NCBI GenBank assembly: GCA_036501365.1
Contig: DASYAL010000013.1
Coordinates: 186,001-250,000, forward strand
Direction: 5' to 3'
Source: CAIKMD01 sp036501365
Lineage (GTDB): Bacteria > Pseudomonadota > Alphaproteobacteria > ATCC43930 > CGMCC-115725
DNA length: 64,000 nt
Under the pieces are notes generated by a model, which did not search any database, was not told the origin of the DNA, and saw only the letters and a program-made list of their open reading frames with translations. Both the position numbers and the translations under genes were made by a program. Shown in pieces: positions 31,774-39,213 of this stretch; positions within the stretch are counted from its first letter, which is position 1, and each line of letters starts with the position of its first letter.

Positions 31774-32979
31774 ATGGCTGCTTCATCCAATCCTCTCCCG
31801 CTTCACGGTTTGCGCGTGCTCGAGCTCGGGCACATCGTCGCCGGCCCCACCGCCTCGCTGATCCTCGCCGATCTCGGCGCCGACGTAATCAAGATCGAGA
31901 ATCCCGACGGCGGCGACCAGGCGCGGCGCATGCCGGGCGCCGGCTCGGGCTATTACTATTTCAACCGCAACAAGCGCAGCGTTGCGATCGACCTGAAAGC
32001 GCCGCTCGGCAAGGCACTGTTTCTGACGCTGGTGCGCTCGGCCGATATCTGCCTCGACAATTATGCGCCGAGCGCGCTGAAGCGCCTCGGCCTCGATTTC
32101 GACGTGCTCTCGGCGGAGAATCCTCGACTCATCCACATGGCGATCAAAGGCTTCCTTCCGGGCCCTTACGAGCAGCGCCCGTCGCTCGACGAGCTGGCGC
32201 AGATGATGGGCGGCCTCGCCTATATGACCGGGCCGCCGGGGCGGCCGCTGCGCGCCGGCGCCTCGATCATCGATATCGGCGCCGCGACCTATGGCGTCAT
32301 CGGCATCCTCGCCGCGCTCTATCAGCGCGCCGAGACTGGACGCGGCCAGCACATCACCTCGGGCCTCTTCGAGACGACGGTGTTCTGGGTCGGGCAATGG
32401 ATGGCGCGCGCGGCCGCGACCGGCCAGCCGTCGCGGCCGATGGCCGAGATCGGCCAGTCGGTACGCATGGGCTGGGGCATTTTCCACCTGTTCGAGACCC
32501 AGGATCAGGAACAAGTCTTCATCGGCGTCACCTCGAACGCGCATTGGGAGCGGTTCTGCGTGATCCTCGGGCTAAGCGAGCTCTACGCAGACGAGCGGCT
32601 CAACACCAACGAGAAGCGCGTCGTCGCCCAGGAATGGATGTTGCCCAAAATCCGCGAGGCGGTGGCGCGCATCGCCGGCGCCGATTTGCAAGCAAAGCTC
32701 GACAAAGCCAGCGTGCCTTACGCGCCGCTGCGCCGACCAGATCAACTGCTGAACGACCCGCACCTCAAGGCGAGCGGACAATTGCTGACCGTGCCGATGG
32801 AAGGCGGCACGACCGGCGACCTGCCGAAGCTGCCTTTCGCCAGCAACGCCTACGACTTCACCCTCCGCCGCGGCGCGCCCGGCCTCGGCGCCAATACGCG
32901 CGAGGTCTTGGCCGAAGCAGGGATCGCTGCCACGGAGATCGATGCGCTGCTGGCGGCGAAAGTCGCGGTCCAAGGCTAG
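31774..32979 (+). CDS. CaiB/BaiF family (class III) CoA-transferase
   Basis: A 401-residue family III CoA-transferase. N-terminal LRVLELGHIVAGPTASLILADLGADVIKIE is diagnostic. The catalytic aspartate is D139 in SLDELAQMMGG, which aligns with the Asp that forms the acyl anhydride in formyl-CoA transferase, and SGLFETTVFW follows. These enzymes exchange CoA between carboxylic acids; substrate unknown. The ATG at 31774 is the only ATG of the possible starts; a TTG three codons upstream is less likely. The gene stands alone, downstream of the membrane protein gene by 75 nt. Confidence 0.9.
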   Translation: MAASSNPLPLHGLRVLELGHIVAGPTASLILADLGADVIKIENPDGGDQARRMPGAGSGYYYFNRNKRSVAIDLKAPLGKALFLTLVRSADICLDNYAPSALKRLGLDFDVLSAENPRLIHMAIKGFLPGPYEQRPSLDELAQMMGGLAYMTGPPGRPLRAGASIIDIGAATYGVIGILAALYQRAETGRGQHITSGLFETTVFWVGQWMARAAATGQPSRPMAEIGQSVRMGWGIFHLFETQDQEQVFIGVTSNAHWERFCVILGLSELYADERLNTNEKRVVAQEWMLPKIREAVARIAGADLQAKLDKASVPYAPLRRPDQLLNDPHLKASGQLLTVPMEGGTTGDLPKLPFASNAYDFTLRRGAPGLGANTREVLAEAGIAATEIDALLAAKVAVQG

Positions 32980-33066
32980 CCGCAAGCAGCGTGGAACCGC
33001 GTCCCCGGCGCGCCGTTAATCGTGTGCCTCGGGCTTCTCCGAGGCGCATGGCGCAAGGGGCGGATC

Positions 33067-33279
33067 ATGGATGGTGCAAGCGGTCGCTCACAGCGAGAGG
33101 TCGCGTTCGATACGATCAAAAGCGATCTCGTCGCGCTGCAAAGCGCGTTGGACGGGGTACGCCGGCAATCGACAAATGCCATCGAGCGCCAAATTCTCCA
33201 TCAGCCGTTCCAGAGCGTCGCGGTGGCTTTCGCCGCCGGTTTCGTCGTCAGCCGCTTCCTCGCCAGCCGGCTATTCTAG
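33067..33279 (+). CDS. Small tail-anchored protein, DUF883-like tail
   Basis: A 70-residue protein with a polar helical first half (REVAFDTIKSDLVALQSAL) and a C-terminal membrane anchor FQSVAVAFAAGFVVSRFLAS. The layout and the tail resemble the DUF883 protein at 885-1160 (LLIAFAVGFVSSRILLR), but the N-terminal part is shorter and not clearly homologous. AAGGGGCGG precedes the ATG. Probably an inner-membrane protein of unknown function. Confidence 0.6.
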   Translation: MDGASGRSQREVAFDTIKSDLVALQSALDGVRRQSTNAIERQILHQPFQSVAVAFAAGFVVSRFLASRLF

Positions 33280-33328
33280 TCGCGCGTCCGCGCCGCTTCC
33301 GGCCGTGCCCAAGCCAACCGAGGAGATC

Positions 33329-33592
33329 ATGGCCTGGATCGCCACCCTTGCGCCGCCCGAAGAGCTTGCGGTGCGCATGGCCATCTGCCTGAACAATCCG
33401 TGGTGCCGGGACGACAACGGCTGGCAGCTCCGCATTGCCGAGCTCGAAGCCCGATTGGTCAAATCGGCCGCCGATCGCCAGCGCTTCGCCGGCCGCGCGC
33501 AGCAAATCGCCCGCGACATGGACGCAGCCGTGCGCGAGATGAAAACGCAAGCCGCCGGACCCGCGCCGGTGCCGATGGAGCTGACGCGCTGA
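33329..33592 (+). CDS. Hypothetical small helical protein
   Basis: An 87-residue protein starting MAWIATLAPPEELAVRMAICLNN. The C-terminal two thirds is a charged amphipathic helix (AELEARLVKSAADRQRFAGRA), likely a coiled coil. Two cysteines sit in CLNNPWC. There is no recognised domain. GAGGAG lies just before the ATG. It follows the tail-anchored protein after 49 nt and may share its transcript. Confidence 0.5.
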   Translation: MAWIATLAPPEELAVRMAICLNNPWCRDDNGWQLRIAELEARLVKSAADRQRFAGRAQQIARDMDAAVREMKTQAAGPAPVPMELTR

Positions 33593-33594
33593 GA

Positions 33595-33789
33595 TCAGCG
33601 GCGCTCGAAATGCGTCTCGCCGACCTGTCCGCCCGCGCCGACGCGTTCGCGCTCTCCTAACTCGCGGTCGCGCTTGCCTTGCGGCTTGTGCAGCGGCGCT
33701 CCTGCCTGGCCCTCGCCCACCTGCCCGCCGGCACCGACGCGTTCGATCGTCTCCGGCGAGTCTTTCTTGGCTTGCTTCGTCACGGTCAT
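33595..33789 (-). CDS. Small hydrophilic protein with a duplicated motif
   Basis: A 64-residue, highly charged, glycine-rich protein holding the 11-residue element ERVGAGGQVGE twice (about residues 16-26 and 48-58), the second copy followed by a THFERR tail. The composition (Lys, Glu, Gly, Gln; no Cys or Trp) suggests disorder, as in small stress or desiccation proteins. GGAGGTGCTC precedes the ATG at 33789. It is convergent with the 87-residue gene; the two stop codons are only 2 nt apart. Confidence 0.5.
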   Translation of the reverse strand: MTVTKQAKKDSPETIERVGAGGQVGEGQAGAPLHKPQGKRDRELGERERVGAGGQVGETHFERR

Positions 33790-33853
33790 GAGCACCTCCG
33801 AATCACTGCTCACTCAGAAAACAGCGGCGGCGCGCTATCGTTGCGCGAAACGG

Positions 33854-34846
33854 TTAGACGAAGACATGCGACATCTGTTGGGCCGGATAGCGCGTTCCAG
33901 CCGCCGCCCCCGGCGGAACGGCCGCGGAAACCCGCGCGACATCCTGCGCGGTCAGGCGCAATTCGAGCGCGCTGAGATTCTCCGCCAGGCGTTCGGCATG
34001 CTTGGTTCCGGGAATGGGAATGAGATCGGATCCTTGGGCCAGCAGCCACGCCAGAACGAGCTGCGCCGGCGTGCAGCCTTTCTCTTGCGCGATCTCGGCG
34101 AGGCGCTGCACCAGCATGCGGTTATGCGCCAGATTCTCGGCGAGGAAGCGCGGATGACGGCCGCGCGTATCGCCGGCCGCAAAGCTAGGCGCGGCTTCGA
34201 TCTTCCCGGTCAGCAACCCGCGGCCGAGCGGCGCATAAGCGACAAAAGCGATGCCCAGCGCGCGCGTGGTCTTCAGCGTCTCTTCGGCGTCGAGACGGTA
34301 GAGGAGCGAATATTCGCTCTGTACCGCGGCGATCGGATGGACCTTGTGGGCGCGGCGGATGGTTTCCGGCCGCGCTTCGCTGAGACCGAGCGCGCGCACC
34401 TTGCCCTGCGCCACAAGCTTCGCCATCGCGCCGACAGTGTCCTCAATCGGCACGTCCGGATCGATGCGATGCGCGTAATAGAGGTCGATGACATCGGTTT
34501 TCAGGCGCTTGAGGCTCGCCGCGCAGGCGAGCGGCACATATTCCGGCCGGCCGTCGACGAGGCGCGGCGCGCCACTCCGCATATTCCCGAACTTGGTCGC
34601 GAGCACGACTTGGTCGCGCCGACCGGCGATGGCCGTGCCAACGAGCTGCTCGTTATGCCCGTTGCCATAAGCATCGGATGTGTCAAGCATGGTGACGCCG
34701 CTGTCGAGCGCCTCGCGGATCAGCGCGATGCCACCGGCATCGTCGCCGGCGCCATAGGTGCCCGAAAAAGACATGCAGCCGAGGCCGAGCGGCGCGACCG
34801 CGATGCCGCTCGCGCCGAGAATTCGTCTTTCCGCCGCGATTGCCAT
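33854..34846 (-). CDS. Aldo/keto reductase
   Basis: A 330-residue NADPH-dependent aldo/keto reductase of the YajO/AKR13 type. The catalytic tetrad is visible: D55 and Y60 in DTSDAYGNG, K85 in ATKFG, and H126 in YYAHRIDP. The C-terminal PIPGTKHAERLAEN is the NADP-binding region. It reduces carbonyl substrates in the cytoplasm; specificity unknown. It lies 53 nt after the GMC oxidoreductase gene on the same strand and may be the last gene of that operon. Confidence 0.92.
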   Translation of the reverse strand: MAIAAERRILGASGIAVAPLGLGCMSFSGTYGAGDDAGGIALIREALDSGVTMLDTSDAYGNGHNEQLVGTAIAGRRDQVVLATKFGNMRSGAPRLVDGRPEYVPLACAASLKRLKTDVIDLYYAHRIDPDVPIEDTVGAMAKLVAQGKVRALGLSEARPETIRRAHKVHPIAAVQSEYSLLYRLDAEETLKTTRALGIAFVAYAPLGRGLLTGKIEAAPSFAAGDTRGRHPRFLAENLAHNRMLVQRLAEIAQEKGCTPAQLVLAWLLAQGSDLIPIPGTKHAERLAENLSALELRLTAQDVARVSAAVPPGAAAGTRYPAQQMSHVFV

Positions 34847-34899
34847 CTTTGCCTCCGTCGCTGCTGCCGATCATAGCGGCTCGAGCGAAAGAAGCGATC

Positions 34900-36549
34900 T
34901 CAGAGCTCACCACGCGCCGCGAGCGCCCGGATCCGATCGCCGGTGCGGCAGGCAATCGCCTGGATCGTCAGCGAGGGATTGACGCCGCCGACGGTCGGGA
35001 AAACCGAGCCGTCGCAGATCCAAAGATTGGGGATATCCCAACTGCGGCAATCGGCGTTGACGACGCTGGTGCGCGCGTCGTCGCCCATCCGCGCGGTACC
35101 GTTGAGATGACAGGTGTCGTCAGTCTCGTCCCAGATCTCGCGCACGCCCACCGCCTCGAGGCTTTGCCGCATGAAGCTGAGAGAATGCGCGATCAGCTTC
35201 TTGTCGTTCTCGCCATAGGAGAAGGTCACACGCGCGATCGGCAGGCCGAAGCGATCCTTTTCCTCGGCCAGGGTCACGCGGTTGTTTTCGTTAGGCAGAA
35301 CTTCGCCGACGATCTTGAGCCCGACCGCGTGGTTGTATTTCTCCATCTCGCGCATCAGCTCGGCACCCCACAACCGGCGCGAGCCGGCGACGGTGTTCGC
35401 CCACATTACCGGCAGCGGGCCCTGGCTCATGTAACAGTAGCCGCCGAAGAAATCCTTGCCTTTGTCGGCGTAGTTCCAATGTTCGGTGATCGCGAGCGAG
35501 GGCGGCCCTTTGTACCAGCGGACTTCCTGCTCCATGGTGCCGTAGACCGCTTGATTGGCTTGGGTCATCAGATAGCGGCCAACGAGGCCGGAGCTGTTGC
35601 CGAGGCCGTTAGGATGATGCGCGCTCGCCGAGTTGAGCAGCAAGCGCGGCGTCTCGATCGCATAACCGGCGACGACGACATTGCGTGCCCGCTGGAAATG
35701 CCAGCGATCCTCGCGGTGATAGTGCAAGCCGGTGACGCGGCCGCTCGCCGCATCGGTCTCGATGCGGCCGACCATGGCGAGATCGCGGATCTCGGCGCCG
35801 GCTCTCACCGCGCGCGGGATCCAAGTGATCAGCGCGCTCTGCTTGGCGTTGGTCGAGCAGCCCGAGACGCAGAAGCCGCGATAGACGCAAGGCGGCGATT
35901 GCCCGCGCGGCGCCGAGACGGTGGCCAGCGGCGTCGGCGCCCAGGCGATCCCCATCGCCTCGGCGCCTTTGGCCAGCACGGCGGCCGCCGCGTTGAGCTC
36001 GTGCGGCCGATAAGGATAGCGCGGCCGTTTCGGTCCCCAGGGATAGGTCACGGGACCGGAAATCTTCAGCGCCTCTTCGACCTCGGCGTAGTAACGCCAC
36101 ATCTCATGCCAATCGAGCGGCCAATCGGCGCCATAGCCCAAGAGCGTACGCGACTTGAACCATTCGGGCCGGAAGCGCAGCGACACCATCGCGAAATGCA
36201 CGGTGCTGCCGCCGACCGATTGGCCGCTGTTATTGGCGCCGAGCACTAGCGGATCGGCGCCGTCGCAAATGCGCTCGTCGGTCCAATAGAGCTTTTCCTG
36301 ATGGGTCTCGTCCGAGGCGAAATCCTCCAGCGGCCGCCACCACGGACCGACGTCGAAAGCAACCACCGAAAAACCCGCTTCCGCCAGCTTGCAGGCGAGC
36401 GTGCTGCCGCCGGCGCCGGTGCCGATGATGGCGAAATCAACCGGCTCGCTCGCCGGATATTCGCGCATCGGCGTCCATCCGCCGATCCGAAAAGGATCAG
36501 GCGCGCGCCCGTCCTTGCCACGTGGCGTTGCTTGCGGATCATCCGACAT
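34900..36549 (-). CDS. GMC-family FAD oxidoreductase (gluconate dehydrogenase flavoprotein type)
   Basis: A 549-residue glucose-methanol-choline family flavoprotein. The FAD dinucleotide motif is IIGTGAGGSTLACKLAEAGF at 41-60, there is a SVGGSTVHF motif, and the catalytic His/Asn region is CHLNGTARMG with VNPSLTIQAIACR near the C-terminus. YRGFCVSGCSTNAKQS carries a cysteine pair typical of the gluconate/sorbitol dehydrogenase branch. There is no signal peptide in this subunit. It overlaps the subunit-3 gene by 11 nt. Together with subunit 3 and the membrane protein it probably forms a membrane-associated sugar or sugar-acid dehydrogenase; the substrate is not evident. Confidence 0.9.
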   Translation of the reverse strand: MSDDPQATPRGKDGRAPDPFRIGGWTPMREYPASEPVDFAIIGTGAGGSTLACKLAEAGFSVVAFDVGPWWRPLEDFASDETHQEKLYWTDERICDGADPLVLGANNSGQSVGGSTVHFAMVSLRFRPEWFKSRTLLGYGADWPLDWHEMWRYYAEVEEALKISGPVTYPWGPKRPRYPYRPHELNAAAAVLAKGAEAMGIAWAPTPLATVSAPRGQSPPCVYRGFCVSGCSTNAKQSALITWIPRAVRAGAEIRDLAMVGRIETDAASGRVTGLHYHREDRWHFQRARNVVVAGYAIETPRLLLNSASAHHPNGLGNSSGLVGRYLMTQANQAVYGTMEQEVRWYKGPPSLAITEHWNYADKGKDFFGGYCYMSQGPLPVMWANTVAGSRRLWGAELMREMEKYNHAVGLKIVGEVLPNENNRVTLAEEKDRFGLPIARVTFSYGENDKKLIAHSLSFMRQSLEAVGVREIWDETDDTCHLNGTARMGDDARTSVVNADCRSWDIPNLWICDGSVFPTVGGVNPSLTIQAIACRTGDRIRALAARGEL

Positions 36550-37180
36550 GCGCGTTCTTTCGCGCGGCTTCGCTCTCGTCGCCGGGCTTGGCCTCGGCCG
36601 CTTCCCAGGGATCGCGGCGATCGAAATCCATCCGGACGTAGCCGCGGGGGCTGGCCGGCCCGCCGAAGCCGATCTCGTTCCAGGCGATCGGATGGCCGTA
36701 ATAGGCCTTCACGATGTCGGGCAGGAGGCGCTTGGAAAAGAACAGCGCACTGTCCATGCCGCGCCAAGCGGGGTCGACGAGTTGCCCTTCCTGACAGGCG
36801 CGAAGCAGCGCTTCCTGCTCGGCGACATCGAGGCGATGAAAGGCGACATTGGCGATTCTGTGAGCTTCGGCCTCGAGCGCGCTGATGCCGCGCCGCCAAG
36901 CGTCATCGATCGGCGGCAGGCGATGGTCGCGATAGCCGTCGCCTTGATGCCGGAAGAGCTTGGCGTCGATCAGCGCCGCCACCGCCACAAGTGGCCGCGT
37001 TTTGGGCTGCGGGACGATCCGCGCGCAGATCGCTTCGAGCGTCTGCCATTCCTCCTCGGTGAAAAACCGCGGCTCGCGCGGCAAGGCGAGGCGCTGATCG
37101 ATCACCCGCCGCGTCTTCTCGTTCCAGGAAGGCGTGTGCCGCTTAGCGAGGACGTCATAGCCGGGAAAGCGCTCGCTCAT
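36539..37180 (-). CDS. Gluconate 2-dehydrogenase subunit 3 family protein
   Basis: A 213-residue protein with FFTEEEWQTLEAICARIVP, the core signature of the gluconate 2-dehydrogenase subunit 3 family, and the pattern FFSKRLLPDIVKAYYGHPIAWNEIGFGGPASPRGY, a conserved C-terminal block in this family. The subunit supports maturation or membrane export of the GMC flavoprotein. I see no Tat or Sec signal at its N-terminus, which many relatives have. The start at 37180 overlaps the stop of the membrane protein gene (ATGA), and the stop overlaps the GMC gene by 11 nt, strong evidence for one complex. Confidence 0.85.
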   Translation of the reverse strand: MSERFPGYDVLAKRHTPSWNEKTRRVIDQRLALPREPRFFTEEEWQTLEAICARIVPQPKTRPLVAVAALIDAKLFRHQGDGYRDHRLPPIDDAWRRGISALEAEAHRIANVAFHRLDVAEQEALLRACQEGQLVDPAWRGMDSALFFSKRLLPDIVKAYYGHPIAWNEIGFGGPASPRGYVRMDFDRRDPWEAAEAKPGDESEAARKNAHVG

Positions 37181-38112
37181 CGCCGCCGCTCGACCAGGCT
37201 CAGCGCGGCAAGGCCGGCGATCGCCAGCGCCGTGAAGGATGGAGGCGCCGGCAGGGGTGGGCCGCTCAAGAGATTCTGCGACCAGTTGCGCCAGCCGCCC
37301 ATGTTGCGCTGGATGCCATAGGCATGGAAGGCTGCGCCTAGCATGCCGATGCCGGCAAGCAGCCGGAGCGCCCAACGCGTGATCGGATGCTGTTGCCCCG
37401 GCATCGCCGCCGCTTGCATCAGCAAGCCGGCGGCGATCGGGGGCGCGGTGATCGGGATCACCATCGCCGGGTTATGATAGGCGCCACGGAAATGCAGGAG
37501 GCCGGCCTCGGCGCTGGTCCCGAGCAAGCCGATCGAGACCAGCCAGGCGAGGAGCTTGCCCGGCAGCACGCCGAAAATCGCGGCGCCGCCTTTGACCCAG
37601 GTGGCGGCGCGGCGCAACAGCCCTGACAGCGACAGCGCCGCCGGCGCGCCGAGCGGCGCCGCATAGAACAGGTTGAGCCAGGAGAAGCCGCCTGGCCGTT
37701 TGGCAATATTGTAGAAATGGAAACCGGTGCCGATCACGCCGGTCGCCAGCGCCAGCGCGTCGACAGCATCGCTCTCGCGCCGTTGCGGTGTCGGCGGGCC
37801 GCACGCATCGCGCAGGCTTGCGGCCAGCGCGAGCGCGGATACCCCGAGCGGCACGAACATCGTCTTGTTGTGGAACGAGCCGCGGTAATGCTCGACGCCG
37901 CTATCGGTGAGCGCCGCGAGCGCGAGCAGCGCCGCCGCCCAGTTGATCTGGCGGCTTGCGCTTTGCACGACCGGCGCGGGACGCGCGGCCAGCGCCCGAT
38001 CCGCCAGCGTGACGAGGCCGCGTTCGCGCCGCGGCCGGCGCCGTTCCGCCGCGGCGACGGCAAGCACGCCGAGCAAGGCCGCGACTCCCAAGGATTGCGC
38101 ATTCCCCGCCAT
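37177..38112 (-). CDS. Internally duplicated membrane protein of the GMC operon
   Basis: A 311-residue protein with about eight hydrophobic segments and no family I recognise. It consists of two related halves offset by about 132 residues. HYRGSFHN (75-82) matches HFRGAYHN (207-214), and FHFYNIAKRPGG (131-142) matches FHAYGIQRNMGG (262-273). Each is followed by a short aromatic/proline segment and a hydrophobic stretch. The recurring His residues (75, 81, 132 and 207, 213, 263) next to membrane helices could bind heme or quinone, which would make it the electron-accepting membrane subunit of the dehydrogenase in place of the usual cytochrome c; that is inference. It overlaps the subunit-3 start by 4 nt and begins 3 nt after the enolase-superfamily gene. 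Confidence 0.75.
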   Translation of the reverse strand: MAGNAQSLGVAALLGVLAVAAAERRRPRRERGLVTLADRALAARPAPVVQSASRQINWAAALLALAALTDSGVEHYRGSFHNKTMFVPLGVSALALAASLRDACGPPTPQRRESDAVDALALATGVIGTGFHFYNIAKRPGGFSWLNLFYAAPLGAPAALSLSGLLRRAATWVKGGAAIFGVLPGKLLAWLVSIGLLGTSAEAGLLHFRGAYHNPAMVIPITAPPIAAGLLMQAAAMPGQQHPITRWALRLLAGIGMLGAAFHAYGIQRNMGGWRNWSQNLLSGPPLPAPPSFTALAIAGLAALSLVERRR

Positions 38113-38115
38113 CGC

Positions 38116-39210
38116 TCACCCGATCTGGAAACGCTTGGCGTCGGCCTCTTTCAAGACGAGGCCGAGGCCCGGCCGCGCCAGATCGGGCGCGATCGCACCG
38201 TCCTTCGGCTGTGGCGCGCCGTCGAACAGCATGCTTTCGATGCGAACATGGTCGTGAAACCACTCGAGATGGCGCAACCGCCGCGCCACGCAGGCAGCGT
38301 GCAGATGCACGGCGGGCGCGCAGTGACCGGAAAGATCGGTGTGGTGCGCTTCGCACAAACCGTCGACCGCGAGAAACCCGCTGATCCCGCCGCAACGCGT
38401 GGCATCGGCCTGTAGCACGTCGACCGACGGCCCCTCGAGCAGGCGCTCGAAATCGTCGGGCGTGTAACCGTATTCGCCGGCGGCGATGTCCATGCCCGCG
38501 GGCGCTCGCGCGCGCATCAAAGAGAGGCCGTCGACATCGTCCGAGGAGACCGGCTCCTCGAACCATGCGACGTTCAGCGCGGCAAAACGCTCCGCCAATG
38601 CCAATGCCTCTTTCGCCGCAAACGCGCCATTGGCGTCGACGAAGAGAAGATGATCGCCGATGGCACGGCGTGCGGCGCCGACGCGCACGGGATCGCGTTC
38701 GGGATTGCTGCCGATCTTCATCTTCACCCAGCGGCAGCCATCCTGCTCCACCCATCCGGCGAGCTGGCGCTGCAGCGTCACGTCGCTATAGGTGGTGAAG
38801 CCGCCGCTGCCATAAATCGGCACACGGTCGCGCACGCGCCCGAGCAACGCCGCGAGCGACAGGCCAAGCAGCTTCGCTTTTAGGTCCCAGAGAGCGATAT
38901 CGAGCGCGGAGATCGCGGTCGCCGCCAGGCCCGAGCGACCGAGATTGCGAACGCCGCGCCACAGCGCCAAGCCCGCACCAGGAATGTCGAGCACGTCGCG
39001 ACCGGCGAGGATTTCCGCGAGCTTTCCGGCGATCAACGGAACCAGCGCGGCATCGGCGTAGGTGTAGCCGAGGCCAGTCTTGCCGCCCGCCTCGATCTCC
39101 GCCAGCACCAGCGTCGTGCTGTTCCACTGCAACGTTCCGTCGGCTTCAGGCTGGTCAGTGGGGACCTTATAGGCGCGCGCAGTCACCCGCTGGATCGCGG
39201 CCTCACCCAT
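38116..39210 (-). CDS. Mandelate racemase/muconate lactonizing enzyme family protein (enolase superfamily)
   Basis: A 364-residue enolase-superfamily enzyme. The N-terminal capping domain is followed by the barrel with K163 and K165 in VKMKIGSNP (base), metal ligands D192 (VDANGAF), E218 or E219 (WFEEPV) and E246 (AAGEYGY), and H296 in SGHCAPAVHLHAAC. Typical substrates are sugar acids dehydrated to 2-keto-3-deoxy acids. Placement between a TPP enzyme gene (3 nt upstream) and a gluconate-dehydrogenase-like set suggests sugar-acid catabolism. The precise substrate is not readable. Confidence 0.88.
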   Translation of the reverse strand: MGEAAIQRVTARAYKVPTDQPEADGTLQWNSTTLVLAEIEAGGKTGLGYTYADAALVPLIAGKLAEILAGRDVLDIPGAGLALWRGVRNLGRSGLAATAISALDIALWDLKAKLLGLSLAALLGRVRDRVPIYGSGGFTTYSDVTLQRQLAGWVEQDGCRWVKMKIGSNPERDPVRVGAARRAIGDHLLFVDANGAFAAKEALALAERFAALNVAWFEEPVSSDDVDGLSLMRARAPAGMDIAAGEYGYTPDDFERLLEGPSVDVLQADATRCGGISGFLAVDGLCEAHHTDLSGHCAPAVHLHAACVARRLRHLEWFHDHVRIESMLFDGAPQPKDGAIAPDLARPGLGLVLKEADAKRFQIG

Positions 39211-39213
39211 GGC

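Noticed and set aside
34840..36249. A 469-codon plus-strand open frame opposite the GMC gene
   Set aside because: Same type of antisense shadow: no motif, no ribosome site, and the opposite strand encodes a clear GMC protein.
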